Assembly: GCA_020025595.1 (NCBI GenBank)
Contig: JAHHRV010000003.1
Span: 124,001-188,000, forward strand
Reading direction: 5' to 3'
Length of the DNA stretch: 64,000 nt
DNA from: Oscillospiraceae bacterium
Lineage (GTDB): Bacteria > Bacillota > Clostridia > Oscillospirales > Oscillospiraceae
In this document: positions 7,364 through 15,857 of the stretch, piece after piece
How positions within the stretch are numbered: the first letter of the stretch is position 1
Layout: the number at the start of each line of letters is the position of its first letter
Notes under the pieces: generated by a model
The model's database searches: none
The model's input: the letters and a program-made list of their open reading frames with translations, nothing else
What the model was told of the DNA's origin: nothing
Made by a program: the position numbers and the translations under genes

Positions 7364-9019
7364 TTAGGGATTGGGTACAGGACTGGAACAGTAGACCCAT
7401 GCATTGGGCAATCTTCTGCCCTCAGGAATCAAATTGCTGTTGGAGCAGCGAATGATATACTCGCCCTCATACCACACGGAAGCACTTGTGCCGCCGTCCA
7501 TGTTCATGGCCTGATATGCACCGTAGCGCTCCATAATATTAGCACACTCCACTGCATTACAGCCAATGGAGTCAATCTTACGGCCCTCAATGCCCAGCAT
7601 CAGGATGGACTCATCCTTGGTCTGACCAATGCAGGCTCTGGGATTCATGGCGGTGTAGGTGTAGTCCTCGCCTGCCACATTCACGCCATCAATGATCAGC
7701 GCAGGCGTAAACTCAACAGCATCGGTACAGTCTTCACTGAAATCCATATAGGAGTCCACGATATAGAATCTGTTATCCTTGCGAAGCTCGATGCGCTTGC
7801 CGTCTCTATAATGTGCGCCATAGGAATCATAATAGGTCTGACCACTGCACATAGCAGCGCCAGCCTGGTCAGAACCCTCGGCAACGTTGGCAGCATCGCC
7901 AAATCCGGAACCGGTCATAGCGACCAGACCATTGTTATTCTCGGCAATGTCGCCGACCCACTCACCGGAAGCGCCCCACTGGGAAGACGGTGCGCACTTC
8001 AGTCGGGAGGCATCCTTGCCAATGATCAGGACACCCTTATAGGTGCTTCCGGTAACCCGAATTACCATCAGACCGTTTTCAGCATCGATTGCCAGGACCT
8101 GATCGCCCTGCTTGGTGTAGATATCGGTTCCGTCATCATCCAGGCCTGCTTCATGGACCCAGAATTTGTTCCAACCGTTCTCGATGACCTCGGGGTGTTC
8201 TTCAGCATAGGCTCTGGTGGATTTTTCATCCAGCTCATAGAACTTTTCAAAGAACTCGTCTTCCTCATTGGAGAAGCCCACATCCTGAGCAAGAGCACTC
8301 AGCATGGACGCAGCGGCATCCTTGCTGAAGCCGGAAGAGGGGGACTTGTTCTTGTTGGGCTTTTTATCCACGCCCTCCCACTGGGAGTTGACGCCCACCT
8401 GAGCCTCCTTAATGGCATCGGCCTGTTGAACCACCTTCTGCACAACATCGCCGGGAATCAGCGCCGTTGCCAGCCACTGGTGGGTCATGGTGGTCATAGC
8501 GGTATCGATATAGATGCTGCGCAGTGCCGACAGGGGCTTGATCCAGTCCGTAAAGATCACCACGCAGTATGCAGACTCAATTGCCAGCAGCACCGCAAGC
8601 ACCACAGCCACAGCAAACATGGCAGGCTTCTTCTGCTTGGCCTTTTTCTGCTTCTTTGCCTTTTGAGGCTGAGGCTTCTGTGTAGGCTCAGCGGCCTGAA
8701 CGGGCTTCTTGGGCTGTGCGGGCATTTTCGGCTTAGCAGGCTTCTGTGCCTGGGCAGGCTTTCTGCCGACGCTGCTGTTTTCCGGGGATGCAGTCTGACT
8801 GGGAGCAGGGCGCGTCATCTGTTCCGGCAGATCCGGGCCTACCTCTGCAAAATCCTCCAGCTCGTCAGGAAAATCCTGCTGCAGGATATCTTCCAGAAAA
8901 GCTGCACTGAACGGATCCTGATCCTGATTCAGTTCCAGATTCGGCTCTGCGGCTGATTCGGGTGTTTTTGCCTCGGAAAAGCGGCCGGTGCCCTTGCCTC
9001 CGAATATTCTCTTCGCCAT
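7364..9019 (-). CDS. Membrane-anchored phosphodiester glycosidase (NAGPA/DUF2233) domain protein
   Basis: A 551-residue protein. Residues 1-132 are a presumably cytosolic tail rich in Pro, Lys, Gln and Ala; residues about 133-156 form one membrane helix (MFAVAVVLAVLLAIESAYCV); the rest should be outside the cell. The C-terminal half carries the NAGPA-type fold, with GIEGRKIDSIGCNAVECA and the signature NMDGGTSASV, the family's active-site region that hydrolyses sugar-phosphodiester bonds. Start at 9019 is chosen because gggaggga lies just upstream; an earlier ATG at 9130 would sit inside alr. It lies 23 bases after alr, which suggests a cell-wall or teichoic-acid related role. Confidence 0.85.
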   Translation of the reverse strand: MAKRIFGGKGTGRFSEAKTPESAAEPNLELNQDQDPFSAAFLEDILQQDFPDELEDFAEVGPDLPEQMTRPAPSQTASPENSSVGRKPAQAQKPAKPKMPAQPKKPVQAAEPTQKPQPQKAKKQKKAKQKKPAMFAVAVVLAVLLAIESAYCVVIFTDWIKPLSALRSIYIDTAMTTMTHQWLATALIPGDVVQKVVQQADAIKEAQVGVNSQWEGVDKKPNKNKSPSSGFSKDAAASMLSALAQDVGFSNEEDEFFEKFYELDEKSTRAYAEEHPEVIENGWNKFWVHEAGLDDDGTDIYTKQGDQVLAIDAENGLMVIRVTGSTYKGVLIIGKDASRLKCAPSSQWGASGEWVGDIAENNNGLVAMTGSGFGDAANVAEGSDQAGAAMCSGQTYYDSYGAHYRDGKRIELRKDNRFYIVDSYMDFSEDCTDAVEFTPALIIDGVNVAGEDYTYTAMNPRACIGQTKDESILMLGIEGRKIDSIGCNAVECANIMERYGAYQAMNMDGGTSASVWYEGEYIIRCSNSNLIPEGRRLPNAWVYCSSPVPNP

Positions 9020-9042
9020 ATTGTCGATTCCCTCCGAAATGT

Positions 9043-10200
9043 TTATATATTGTCCAGCAAATAATGAACCGAACCGATTGCGTGTCCGCCCTGATAATAC
9101 ACCCGGGGTACCCGTCGGCTGATTCCGCAAATGAACTCGTAATTAAAGCTGCCCGCCTGGGCTGCGATCTGCTCCACTGTGATGGTTTCGTCACCGTCGG
9201 TGCCCACCAGCGTTACGCTGTCTCCGGGCTTCACATCGGGAATGTCGGTCACATCCACCATCATCTGGTCCATGCATACCCGGCCCAGGATCGGAGCCCG
9301 TTTTCCATGGATCAGTACATAGAACTTACCGGACAGATTTCTCCAGTAGCCGTCGGCATAACCCACCGGGATGGTCGCCACCCGGGTCTCCCCGCTGGTC
9401 ACATACAGTCCGCCGTAGCTGATTTCTCTGCCCGCCGGCAGGGTCTTCACATGGGAAACCCGGCTGTACCAGCTGAGTGCAGGTCTGAGCTTCAAAAGTT
9501 CCGGGCTCACTTCGTCACTGGGATACAGACCGTAGGTCACGATGCCGGAGCGAACCATCTCATACTGGGTGCCGAAATTCATCAGTCCGGCAGAGTTGTT
9601 CAGGTGCCGGATGGGGATATTCAGTCCCCGCTCCTTGAGCATCCGGTCAAAGTTGTCAAATTTCTCGGCCTGCTGCCGTGCCTTGGAAAGGTCTGCGCAG
9701 TCTGCCGTTGCAAAGTGGCTGAACAGGCCCTCTGCCTGAATGCCGGGGAGCTTTGCGATTTTGCAGCAGATATCTGCCGATTCCTCGGTAGCCTGGAAGC
9801 CGATGCGGCTCATGCCCGTATCTACCGCCAGATGGAAATAGGCGGTTTTGCCCAGCTTGCGTGCCTGTTCAGACAGAGCAGCTGCGTCTTCCCAGCGGAA
9901 AATCGCCGGACGGATCTCCAGCTGAATGACCTGGGGAAAAGCCTCCACCGGAGTATGACCCAGAATCAGAATGGGGCGGTTCAGGCCTGCCTGACGCAGT
10001 TCCAGCGCCTCTGCTACAGAGCTGACACCGAAAAAGGCGCAGTCGTCCTGCAGGAACCGGGCCACCGGAACAGCGCCGTGACCGTAGGCATCGGCCTTGA
10101 CAACTGCCATCACCGGAACTCCGGCTTTCTGGCGAACAGCCTGCATATTATCATGAATCGCATCCAGATCGATGCAAACATAAGTATTATCGAAATTCAT
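9043..10200 (-). CDS. alr: Alanine racemase
   Basis: A 385-residue fold-type III PLP enzyme that interconverts L- and D-alanine for peptidoglycan. The PLP lysine is K35 in VVKADAYGHG; ISYGGLY carries the catalytic Tyr of the second active-site base; VGYADGYWR and GRVCMDQ are the other family motifs. Length is typical. The ATG at 10200 follows gggagatg. It is the first gene of a two-gene minus-strand operon with the phosphodiester-glycosidase protein and diverges from the DUF975 gene. Confidence 0.96.
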   Translation of the reverse strand: MNFDNTYVCIDLDAIHDNMQAVRQKAGVPVMAVVKADAYGHGAVPVARFLQDDCAFFGVSSVAEALELRQAGLNRPILILGHTPVEAFPQVIQLEIRPAIFRWEDAAALSEQARKLGKTAYFHLAVDTGMSRIGFQATEESADICCKIAKLPGIQAEGLFSHFATADCADLSKARQQAEKFDNFDRMLKERGLNIPIRHLNNSAGLMNFGTQYEMVRSGIVTYGLYPSDEVSPELLKLRPALSWYSRVSHVKTLPAGREISYGGLYVTSGETRVATIPVGYADGYWRNLSGKFYVLIHGKRAPILGRVCMDQMMVDVTDIPDVKPGDSVTLVGTDGDETITVEQIAAQAGSFNYEFICGISRRVPRVYYQGGHAIGSVHYLLDNI

Positions 10201-10373
10201 TCAAACATCTCCCGTTATACGAACCCACGGAAAATCAGAACCCTGTCCGAAAATTCACATAATTTTGTTCATTTTATCACAAATCCAGTCAAAAGTAAAC
10301 CGTCCGCAAAAAACTTCATATTTAGCCATTTTCTTAAACCTTTCCGACACGCCCAAATAATGCCCTGCCCTTC

Positions 10374-10402
10374 TTGTCGAAGCCTTCTATTTATGGTATA
10401 GT
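10374..10402 (+). promoter_or_regulatory. Predicted sigma-A promoter of the first DUF975 gene
   Basis: TTGTCG at 10374-10379 and TATAGT at 10397-10402 with a 17-base spacer, 41 bases upstream of the start codon. Confidence 0.7.
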
Positions 10403-10443
10403 CATCATAGCATCAAAATACCAATATGAGAGGGGTTTTTGTT

Positions 10444-11157
10444 ATGAGTCCATCTGATTACCGTCAGCACGCCCGCCGTGTTCTTGCCGGGCACTGGGGC
10501 ACCGCCATTCTGGTTGGTTTTGTGGCAACCATACTGGGCGGAAACGGCAACCCAAATGTCAATCTGCAGATCACCCAGAATATAGGCGAAATCGATCCGT
10601 ACAGCATCCCGCCCCAGACATATGCACTGTTGTTTACCATTACCAGTATCATCGCCACCGCTGCACTGGTGATGAGTATTGTGTATTTCCTTTTGGGCGG
10701 CGTGATCCAGCTGGGCAGCGCCAAGTACCATCTGAACCTGATTGACGGAAGAGATTCCTCTTTCTCCGATCTGTTCAGCCAGTTCTCCCGGTTCGGCTCC
10801 GCACTGGTCATGAATCTGCTGCAGGGCATATTCGTCTTACTGTGGATGCTGCTGTTCATCATTCCCGGCTTCATCGCTGCTTACAGCTATGCAATGGCAC
10901 CGTACATCATGCTGGAAGATCCCAACTGCGGCGGCTACGAAGCACTGAAGCGTTCCAAGCAGCTGATGAAGGGTCACAAGATGGATCTGTTCCTGCTGGA
11001 TCTGAGCTTCATCGGATGGGAACTGCTGTGCGTTCTCTCCCTGGGCATCGGCTTCCTGTGGCTGTATCCCTATGTGAACACCGCACGCGCATCCTTCTAT
11101 CGGGATATTACCCAGGGTCAATCTCAGTCCCAGGGCAATACAACCGTAGAATTTTAA
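10444..11157 (+). CDS. DUF975 family integral membrane protein
   Basis: A 237-residue protein starting at ATG 10444 behind gagagggg (the upstream ATG at 10426 overlaps that site). The N-terminus DYRQHARRVLAGHWGTAI is the DUF975 signature; about five hydrophobic segments follow, and the conserved cytosolic stretch LKRSKQLMKGHKMDLFLLDL precedes the last helices. The biochemical role of DUF975 is unknown. A related protein is encoded at 13340-14323. It is monocistronic between its own promoter and a strong terminator. Confidence 0.85.
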   Translation: MSPSDYRQHARRVLAGHWGTAILVGFVATILGGNGNPNVNLQITQNIGEIDPYSIPPQTYALLFTITSIIATAALVMSIVYFLLGGVIQLGSAKYHLNLIDGRDSSFSDLFSQFSRFGSALVMNLLQGIFVLLWMLLFIIPGFIAAYSYAMAPYIMLEDPNCGGYEALKRSKQLMKGHKMDLFLLDLSFIGWELLCVLSLGIGFLWLYPYVNTARASFYRDITQGQSQSQGNTTVEF

Positions 11158-11206
11158 CAAAAGTGCCGACTTCAATGGGTAAACCCCATAAGGAAATTTT
11201 TTAAAA

Positions 11207-11247
11207 GGTACGGTACAGTTCCGTTTGGGGCTGTACCGTACCTTTTT
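11207..11247 (+). terminator. Intrinsic terminator after the DUF975 gene
   Basis: A perfect 12-bp stem (ggtacggtacag / ctgtaccgtacc) with a 12-base loop followed by five Ts. Confidence 0.92.
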
Positions 11248-11328
11248 CGTACGAAGAAATGAAAATACGGAGAATGTTCTTTACTTTCCTTCATCATTGC
11301 CTGGATTTCTTTTTCTGCCGCATTTTCC

Positions 11329-11369
11329 GAAAAATCCGGTATTCAGCAGCCAATGCTGAATACCGGATT
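11329..11369 (-). terminator. Intrinsic terminator of the 11.4-12.0 kb membrane protein gene
   Basis: A perfect 16-bp stem (11333-11348 with 11354-11369), 5-base loop; on the minus strand it ends in a run of Ts. Confidence 0.92.
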
Positions 11370-11375
11370 CCATGT

Positions 11376-12038
11376 TTATTTATGAAATAATTTGGGCAGT
11401 AATTTGAGTATTAAAAAGTAGTAAAGAGCACCACCGACTGCAAGCACAAGGAAAACCAGAATTCCCAGAGCAACATGGACAGCTGCGCCGAGGGCTGCCG
11501 ATACAACCAATGTAAAAAAGCAGTAGATCGGCAGCGTTTTCTTCGTAAAGTGCTTCATATGCGCTTGCGTAAAGGTTTCCTGTCCGACTTCCTGAAAGCT
11601 CGTTTTCATTTTGTCGGTAACATCTGTTACTACCTCGTTCAGTTCTTCCTTAGAATCGATGGTCACATCTTTTCCTTGCTTTTTTAGCTTATCCGCAATG
11701 GCATCAATGTCTTTATTGGCCTTTACAAAGCCAAATATGGCTATGCCGATAAACGCAGCAGCAAAAAACCACAGGTGCAGCAAAAGGGTTATGATTCCAA
11801 TCAGTAAGAAGATCCCGCAGAAAACAGCAACAAAGGGCCAGGTGATTCTGGGATCGTTGGTGCTGTAGGTTTTGGTTGTGCTGTATCCTACATGGTACTT
11901 TCCCCTGGTTTCCCCAGAAAGTGCCGCAGGCTTTATTTCGCGTTCCGGCACCAGTCCGTCTTCCAGAGTTGTACGGATCGTCTCTTCTTTGCAAAAGCTG
12001 CCGTTTTCATTGATTTTATAGTCTGTTTTCTTCTCCAT
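11376..12038 (-). CDS. Uncharacterised membrane protein
   Basis: A 220-residue protein with no family I recognise. Residues about 1-65 are hydrophilic; two adjacent membrane helices follow at about 68-105 (WPFVAVFCGIFLLIGIITLL and a second); a charged amphipathic stretch rich in Lys, Asp and Glu (about 106-165) is followed by two more helices near the C-terminus ending in LLPKLFHK. The start at 12038 is set by ggaga at 12046-12050; a longer in-frame ATG at 12092 lacks a site. It stands alone between an extended -10 promoter and a strong terminator. Confidence 0.75.
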   Translation of the reverse strand: MEKKTDYKINENGSFCKEETIRTTLEDGLVPEREIKPAALSGETRGKYHVGYSTTKTYSTNDPRITWPFVAVFCGIFLLIGIITLLLHLWFFAAAFIGIAIFGFVKANKDIDAIADKLKKQGKDVTIDSKEELNEVVTDVTDKMKTSFQEVGQETFTQAHMKHFTKKTLPIYCFFTLVVSAALGAAVHVALGILVFLVLAVGGALYYFLILKLLPKLFHK

Positions 12039-12336
12039 AGCAATTTCTCCACTTGATGCATGCCGTTTTCCTAAAATCTTGGGACTTTGCAAAGAAAACG
12101 CATCATCTTTCTGATTTCCTGATTTTAGAATTATAACATCGACAGATACAAAGCGCTACAGATACTTGCGGTTTGGGTGACAAATTATGCGCCTGTATCT
12201 TGTACAGAATGCTGATATTTGCTAAGAAAAGAGAAACAGAATCTGCTGTCTGCATTACAAAAAGTTTCCCTTTGTGTGCAGGAAGCGATTTTGTGCCGGT
12301 CAGCTGGTAGCCTGTGAAGGCATCGCATATGCGGTG
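12039..12336. other. Intergenic region with an extended -10 promoter
   Basis: No gene is seen in about 300 bases. On the minus strand it holds an extended -10 element, TGTTATAAT (TATAAT complement at 12130-12135), without a clear -35 box, that would serve the membrane protein gene at 11376-12038. Confidence 0.55.
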
Positions 12337-12386
12337 GAAAAAAGCTGCCCCATAGGCTGTCCGGGGATCAGTCGGCAGCTTTTTTA
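12337..12386 (-). terminator. Intrinsic terminator overlapping the stop of the XRE/TPR gene
   Basis: Stem aaaaagctgcc (12338-12348) with ggcagcttttt (12374-12384); on the minus strand it begins within the stop codon of the regulator and ends in a T run. Confidence 0.75.
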
Positions 12387-13196
12387 TTTTTTGGCGTAGT
12401 AGTACGCCATTTTATAGTCTTCCAGCTCCCGGTAGCAGATTTCCAGCCGCTGACGGCAGGCTTCCGGCATTGCATCCTCCGCCCGGTGGTAATGCGCTGC
12501 CGCATCCTTGTAGCTGCCCTGGAAAAACAGCACCTCTCCCATCTGATAGTTCCAGTCGGGCGTGTTTCGTTTCTCCACAGCTCCGAGATAACGCTGTGCA
12601 TCGGTGAATCGGTTCTCTGTCAGTGCCGCCCGTGCCCGAAGCATCAGCACTTCGTCTTCATCGGGGATCTTCTGCACAAGACCTGCAAGCTGAGATTCCT
12701 GTTCGGGGCACCGGGCCTGCAAAATCCGCAGCCGCCGGAGCATCAGATCATCTGCGTATGGGCAGTTCTCCATCGACGCCTCAGCCCGGCTCAGCAGCGT
12801 CCGAGCATAGGGAAGTCTGTCTTGCTCTATGGCCTGCTCTGCAAGCCCCAGAAGGGCGCGCACCGTCAGCAGCGCCACTTCCCTGCCCAGGATCTCTCCG
12901 GCAGACTGGATCTGCTCCAGCGCCTCCAGGCACCCCCGGAAGTCGCCTGCATCATGGGCACTTCTGGCCTGCTCCACCAGCGGATATTCCGGGATCTGGG
13001 GCGCATCCTCTTCCAGAAAGAAGCTGATGGGCCTGCCCAGCCGGTCAGACAGATACCGCAGCGTGGCAATAGAGGGATTGGCACCATCGTGCTCCAGTGC
13101 CGACAGCATATTGCGTGTGATCTCTTCTCCGGCCAGCTGCCGCTGAGACAGCCCGGCCTCTGTCCGTGCCTGATATATTCTTTGCCCCATGCTCAT
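12384..13196 (-). CDS. XRE-family regulator with C-terminal TPR-like repeats
   Basis: A 270-residue protein. Residues about 6-62 are an XRE helix-turn-helix (GQRIYQARTEAGLSQRQLAG, then NPSIATLRYLSDRLG). The remaining 200 residues are helical pairs resembling tetratricopeptide repeats (for example ALTENRFTDAQRYLGAVEK and GSYKDAAAHYHRAEDAMPEA), the architecture of Rgg/PlcR-like or other peptide- or partner-sensing regulators. The ATG at 13196 follows gggaggaat. Neighbours are the DUF975-like gene (divergent) and the membrane protein downstream; either could be its target. Confidence 0.85.
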   Translation of the reverse strand: MSMGQRIYQARTEAGLSQRQLAGEEITRNMLSALEHDGANPSIATLRYLSDRLGRPISFFLEEDAPQIPEYPLVEQARSAHDAGDFRGCLEALEQIQSAGEILGREVALLTVRALLGLAEQAIEQDRLPYARTLLSRAEASMENCPYADDLMLRRLRILQARCPEQESQLAGLVQKIPDEDEVLMLRARAALTENRFTDAQRYLGAVEKRNTPDWNYQMGEVLFFQGSYKDAAAHYHRAEDAMPEACRQRLEICYRELEDYKMAYYYAKK

Positions 13197-13339
13197 GGCA
13201 ATTCCTCCCGGTAAGCTTCATTTACCCCCAATTATATCATGTTTTTTTCCGTTTTTCCAGTGTTACAAAAATTTCATTTGCTATTTCCGTCGGTTTGGTT
13301 TATAACTAGTTATAGTATTTTATCGAGGAGTTTTTGCAT

Positions 13340-14323
13340 ATGGCAGTATTAAATAATAAGAATTTGAAAGCCAGTGCCCAAAGTCGCCTGCAAAGCGTTT
13401 CCCAGGACCCGCGGCTGCTGGTTCTGTTAAACACCGGCCTGATCGTTCTGCTCAACCTGCTGGTGAGCAGCCTGAACATGATTTTAGATCACCAAATCGG
13501 CAGTACCGGCGGCCTCAGCGGCCTGGGCACCCGTTCCATTCTGGAAACCGTCAAGAGCCTGCTCTCTTACTTCACCATGCTGGTTGCGCCCTTCTGGTCT
13601 GCCGGATTCCTGTACAGCGTCATCTGCCTTGCCCGTGAGCATCGCGCTGAGCCCAAAACCATGCTGGAAGGCTTCCGCCGGTTCCCCAGCATTCTGATGT
13701 TCAGCCTGAACAAGTTTTTGATCCTCATGCTGGTGGGAACCGCTGTCACCTATGTTTCTTCCTTTATCTTCATGTTTACTCCCTTTTCATCGGAAATGAG
13801 TAATCTAATCGCCAATCTGATGGAAAACGGCGGACTGCTGCTGGCAGACGGAACCATCAATATGCAGGCATTTCCCCCGGATTTGCTGCTGCACGCCTGC
13901 ATTCCTCTGTTCATCATCTTTGGTCTGCTGTTCCTGCCCATCTACGCATTTATCAGCTACTCCCTGCGGCTGGGCACCTACCTTCTGCTGGAAGGCCCCA
14001 GGATTTCCGGTTTCACCGCTGTGATCATGAGCTTCCGGATGATGAAGGGCCACCGTATGCAGATGTTCAAGCTGGATCTGAGCTTCTGGTGGTATTATCT
14101 CATCGAAGCTCTGCTGAGCGTGGTGCTGTATCTGGACATGATCCTTCCGCTGATGGGAATCACACTTCCCTTTAATTCGACGGTAGCATTTTTCGTGTGC
14201 CTGATCCTGTATGGCGTGCTGCAGACTGTATTCCACCTGTGGAAGAAGCTGCCTGTGGATATGACCTATGTGCTGTCGTATGAAACCATCGCCCACCAGG
14301 ACGAAAACACCATTACACTGTAA
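13340..14323 (+). CDS. Integral membrane protein related to DUF975
   Basis: A 327-residue protein with about six hydrophobic segments. Its C-terminal part contains FRMMKGHRMQMFKLDLSF, clearly alike to KQLMKGHKMDLFLLDLSF of the 10.4 kb protein, so the two appear to be distant paralogues, although the N-terminus here lacks the DUF975 start motif. Start at ATG 13340 follows gaggag at 13325-13330. It diverges from the XRE/TPR regulator. Function is unknown. Confidence 0.78.
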   Translation: MAVLNNKNLKASAQSRLQSVSQDPRLLVLLNTGLIVLLNLLVSSLNMILDHQIGSTGGLSGLGTRSILETVKSLLSYFTMLVAPFWSAGFLYSVICLAREHRAEPKTMLEGFRRFPSILMFSLNKFLILMLVGTAVTYVSSFIFMFTPFSSEMSNLIANLMENGGLLLADGTINMQAFPPDLLLHACIPLFIIFGLLFLPIYAFISYSLRLGTYLLLEGPRISGFTAVIMSFRMMKGHRMQMFKLDLSFWWYYLIEALLSVVLYLDMILPLMGITLPFNSTVAFFVCLILYGVLQTVFHLWKKLPVDMTYVLSYETIAHQDENTITL

Positions 14324-14334
14324 TCAAAGTAATC

Positions 14335-14370
14335 AAAAACCGCCTTCTGCAAGTGCAGAAGGCGGTTTTC
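14335..14370. terminator. Bidirectional terminator between convergent genes
   Basis: Perfect stem aaccgccttctgc / gcagaaggcggtt with a 4-base loop and A/T runs on both sides, serving the membrane protein on plus and the hydrolase on minus. Confidence 0.92.
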
Positions 14371-15456
14371 TTACTCTTTTTCGTTCTTTTTGGACTGGCT
14401 CTTTGTTGCAGCCAGCCACAGATTGTTAAATTCACTGGAAATCAGCTTCTTGGCCTCTTCGTCGGACTTCAGCTGCTTCAGCAGCGCTGCCAGACTTTTG
14501 ATCCGGAACAGATCCTTGGTATTGTCCACGCCGCTGGATGCAATCACATCAAACACCGTGTCCACAAAGGTGTTGCGCTCCTCGATGCTCATATCTGCCA
14601 TCCAGGTTTTCAGCGCCTTGTCCACAAACCGGGACTCTGCCGTAAGCTCCTCTTCGCACACAAAGTCTCCGCCCAGAATCGACCAGCTGTACGCATCGTG
14701 CTGCAGCAGCCCCACCTGAGTGCTCTTTACAACGGTGTAAGGCTCTTCATGCTCCAGAAGCATTCCAATCACAGAAGACTGGGGCACATAGGTGTGGATT
14801 CTGGGGACAATGGCAAGATAACCGGGGTCTTCCATCATGGCCTGGTGGAAGCCGGGGCCGTCGTTATTATAGACACCGGCGATTCTTCTCTGAATCTGGA
14901 ATCCGCACTTGGACGCTGCGTACACCGCCAGATTTCCGCCCTTGGAGTGACCGCAGATGTGCAGAGGCATCGTCGTAACCGATGCAAAATCTTTCAGATA
15001 CTCCAGCGCTGCCAGCTGGGCAGGCACAGTATCCTGATAGCTCATGTTAAAATCCTCTTTCCAGCCGGTCATGCTGGAATCCGTTCCCCGGAAGGCCAGA
15101 AACGCACTGCCGTCGCTGAGCAGAAAGGTGATTGCGGCAAACTGGGTTTCCTGCTCCCGGATCAGCACATCCCGGTAGAAGCCCACCCGGCAGGAGCCGA
15201 ACCGTTTAGACCTTGCGCACCGCTCAAGCAGCTCTAAGTCCCGTTCTACCCGCAGGCGTTCTTCTACCTTCGGAATAACAAACAGGCCATTTGCCGCCTC
15301 CTGCAGGCTCACAAACACATTTGCATCATTAGGAACGATGCCCGCAAAGTTGATATAGGACAAAGTAGAAAACAGCAGTGCATCCACAGAATTGGGCGGC
15401 ACCGTGTTAAAGTCCAGATCGCCACGCCAGTCCACATAATCTAACAAGTTCGCCAC
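14371..15456 (-). CDS. Mbeg1-like (DUF2974) alpha/beta-hydrolase
   Basis: A 361-residue lipase-like protein of the DUF2974/Mbeg1-like family. It has the nucleophile elbow GHSKGGN within HICGHSKGGNLAVYAA and the upstream strand motif LAFRGTDSSMTGWKEDF. There is no signal peptide, so it should act in the cytosol. A GTG start at 15456 is chosen because ggaggtattgta lies directly before it; reading further upstream would extend through a terminator. The substrate is unknown. It lies downstream of the Opp operon but is separated from it by a terminator. Confidence 0.85.
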   Translation of the reverse strand: MANLLDYVDWRGDLDFNTVPPNSVDALLFSTLSYINFAGIVPNDANVFVSLQEAANGLFVIPKVEERLRVERDLELLERCARSKRFGSCRVGFYRDVLIREQETQFAAITFLLSDGSAFLAFRGTDSSMTGWKEDFNMSYQDTVPAQLAALEYLKDFASVTTMPLHICGHSKGGNLAVYAASKCGFQIQRRIAGVYNNDGPGFHQAMMEDPGYLAIVPRIHTYVPQSSVIGMLLEHEEPYTVVKSTQVGLLQHDAYSWSILGGDFVCEEELTAESRFVDKALKTWMADMSIEERNTFVDTVFDVIASSGVDNTKDLFRIKSLAALLKQLKSDEEAKKLISSEFNNLWLAATKSQSKKNEKE

Positions 15457-15482
15457 TACAATACCTCCTGCAAAGTGCTGGT

Positions 15483-15530
15483 AAAAAACGCTGCCGCATG
15501 GAAATAGCATCCCAAACCGGCAGCGTTTTA
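15483..15530 (-). terminator. Intrinsic terminator at the end of the Opp operon
   Basis: Stem aaaacgctgccg (15485-15496) with cggcagcgtttt (15518-15529); on the minus strand it ends with six Ts. Confidence 0.85.
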
Positions 15531-15545
15531 TGTCTATACAGATTG

Positions 15546-15854
15546 TTATCGGAAGAAGAACAGCCAGGTCAGCAGGCACACTGCACCAATCAGAGCCACA
15601 CAGATGGGAAAGACGGTCACAAAACCAGACAAAATCATGGCAAGCACATCTTTCTTTTCGATGGGCTGATCCTGCAGCAGCTTCAGTTCCTCGGCACGGA
15701 GTTCTTCCATAGAGGGCAGGTCTTTGCCTTTCCCCTTACCATGACTGGCCACTTCCGCATCCAGAGCTTCCTGCTCCGGATCACGACCGTCCTGACGCAT
15801 CCGACGCTCTCTGGACCATTTCATGGCACGATCGATCTTACGCTGCAATAACAT
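15546..15854 (-). CDS. Small tail-anchored membrane protein at the end of the Opp operon
   Basis: A 102-residue protein, not recognised. Residues 1-70 are highly charged (MKWSRERRMRQDGRDPEQEA and a KGKGK stretch) and residues about 73-100 form a single helix ending in LLTWLFFFR, so it looks C-terminally anchored with a cytosolic domain. It starts three bases after the oppF stop with aagga upstream and shares the operon terminator, so it is expected to be made with the transporter and could be an accessory subunit. Confidence 0.7.
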   Translation of the reverse strand: MLLQRKIDRAMKWSRERRMRQDGRDPEQEALDAEVASHGKGKGKDLPSMEELRAEELKLLQDQPIEKKDVLAMILSGFVTVFPICVALIGAVCLLTWLFFFR

Positions 15855-15857
15855 GGG

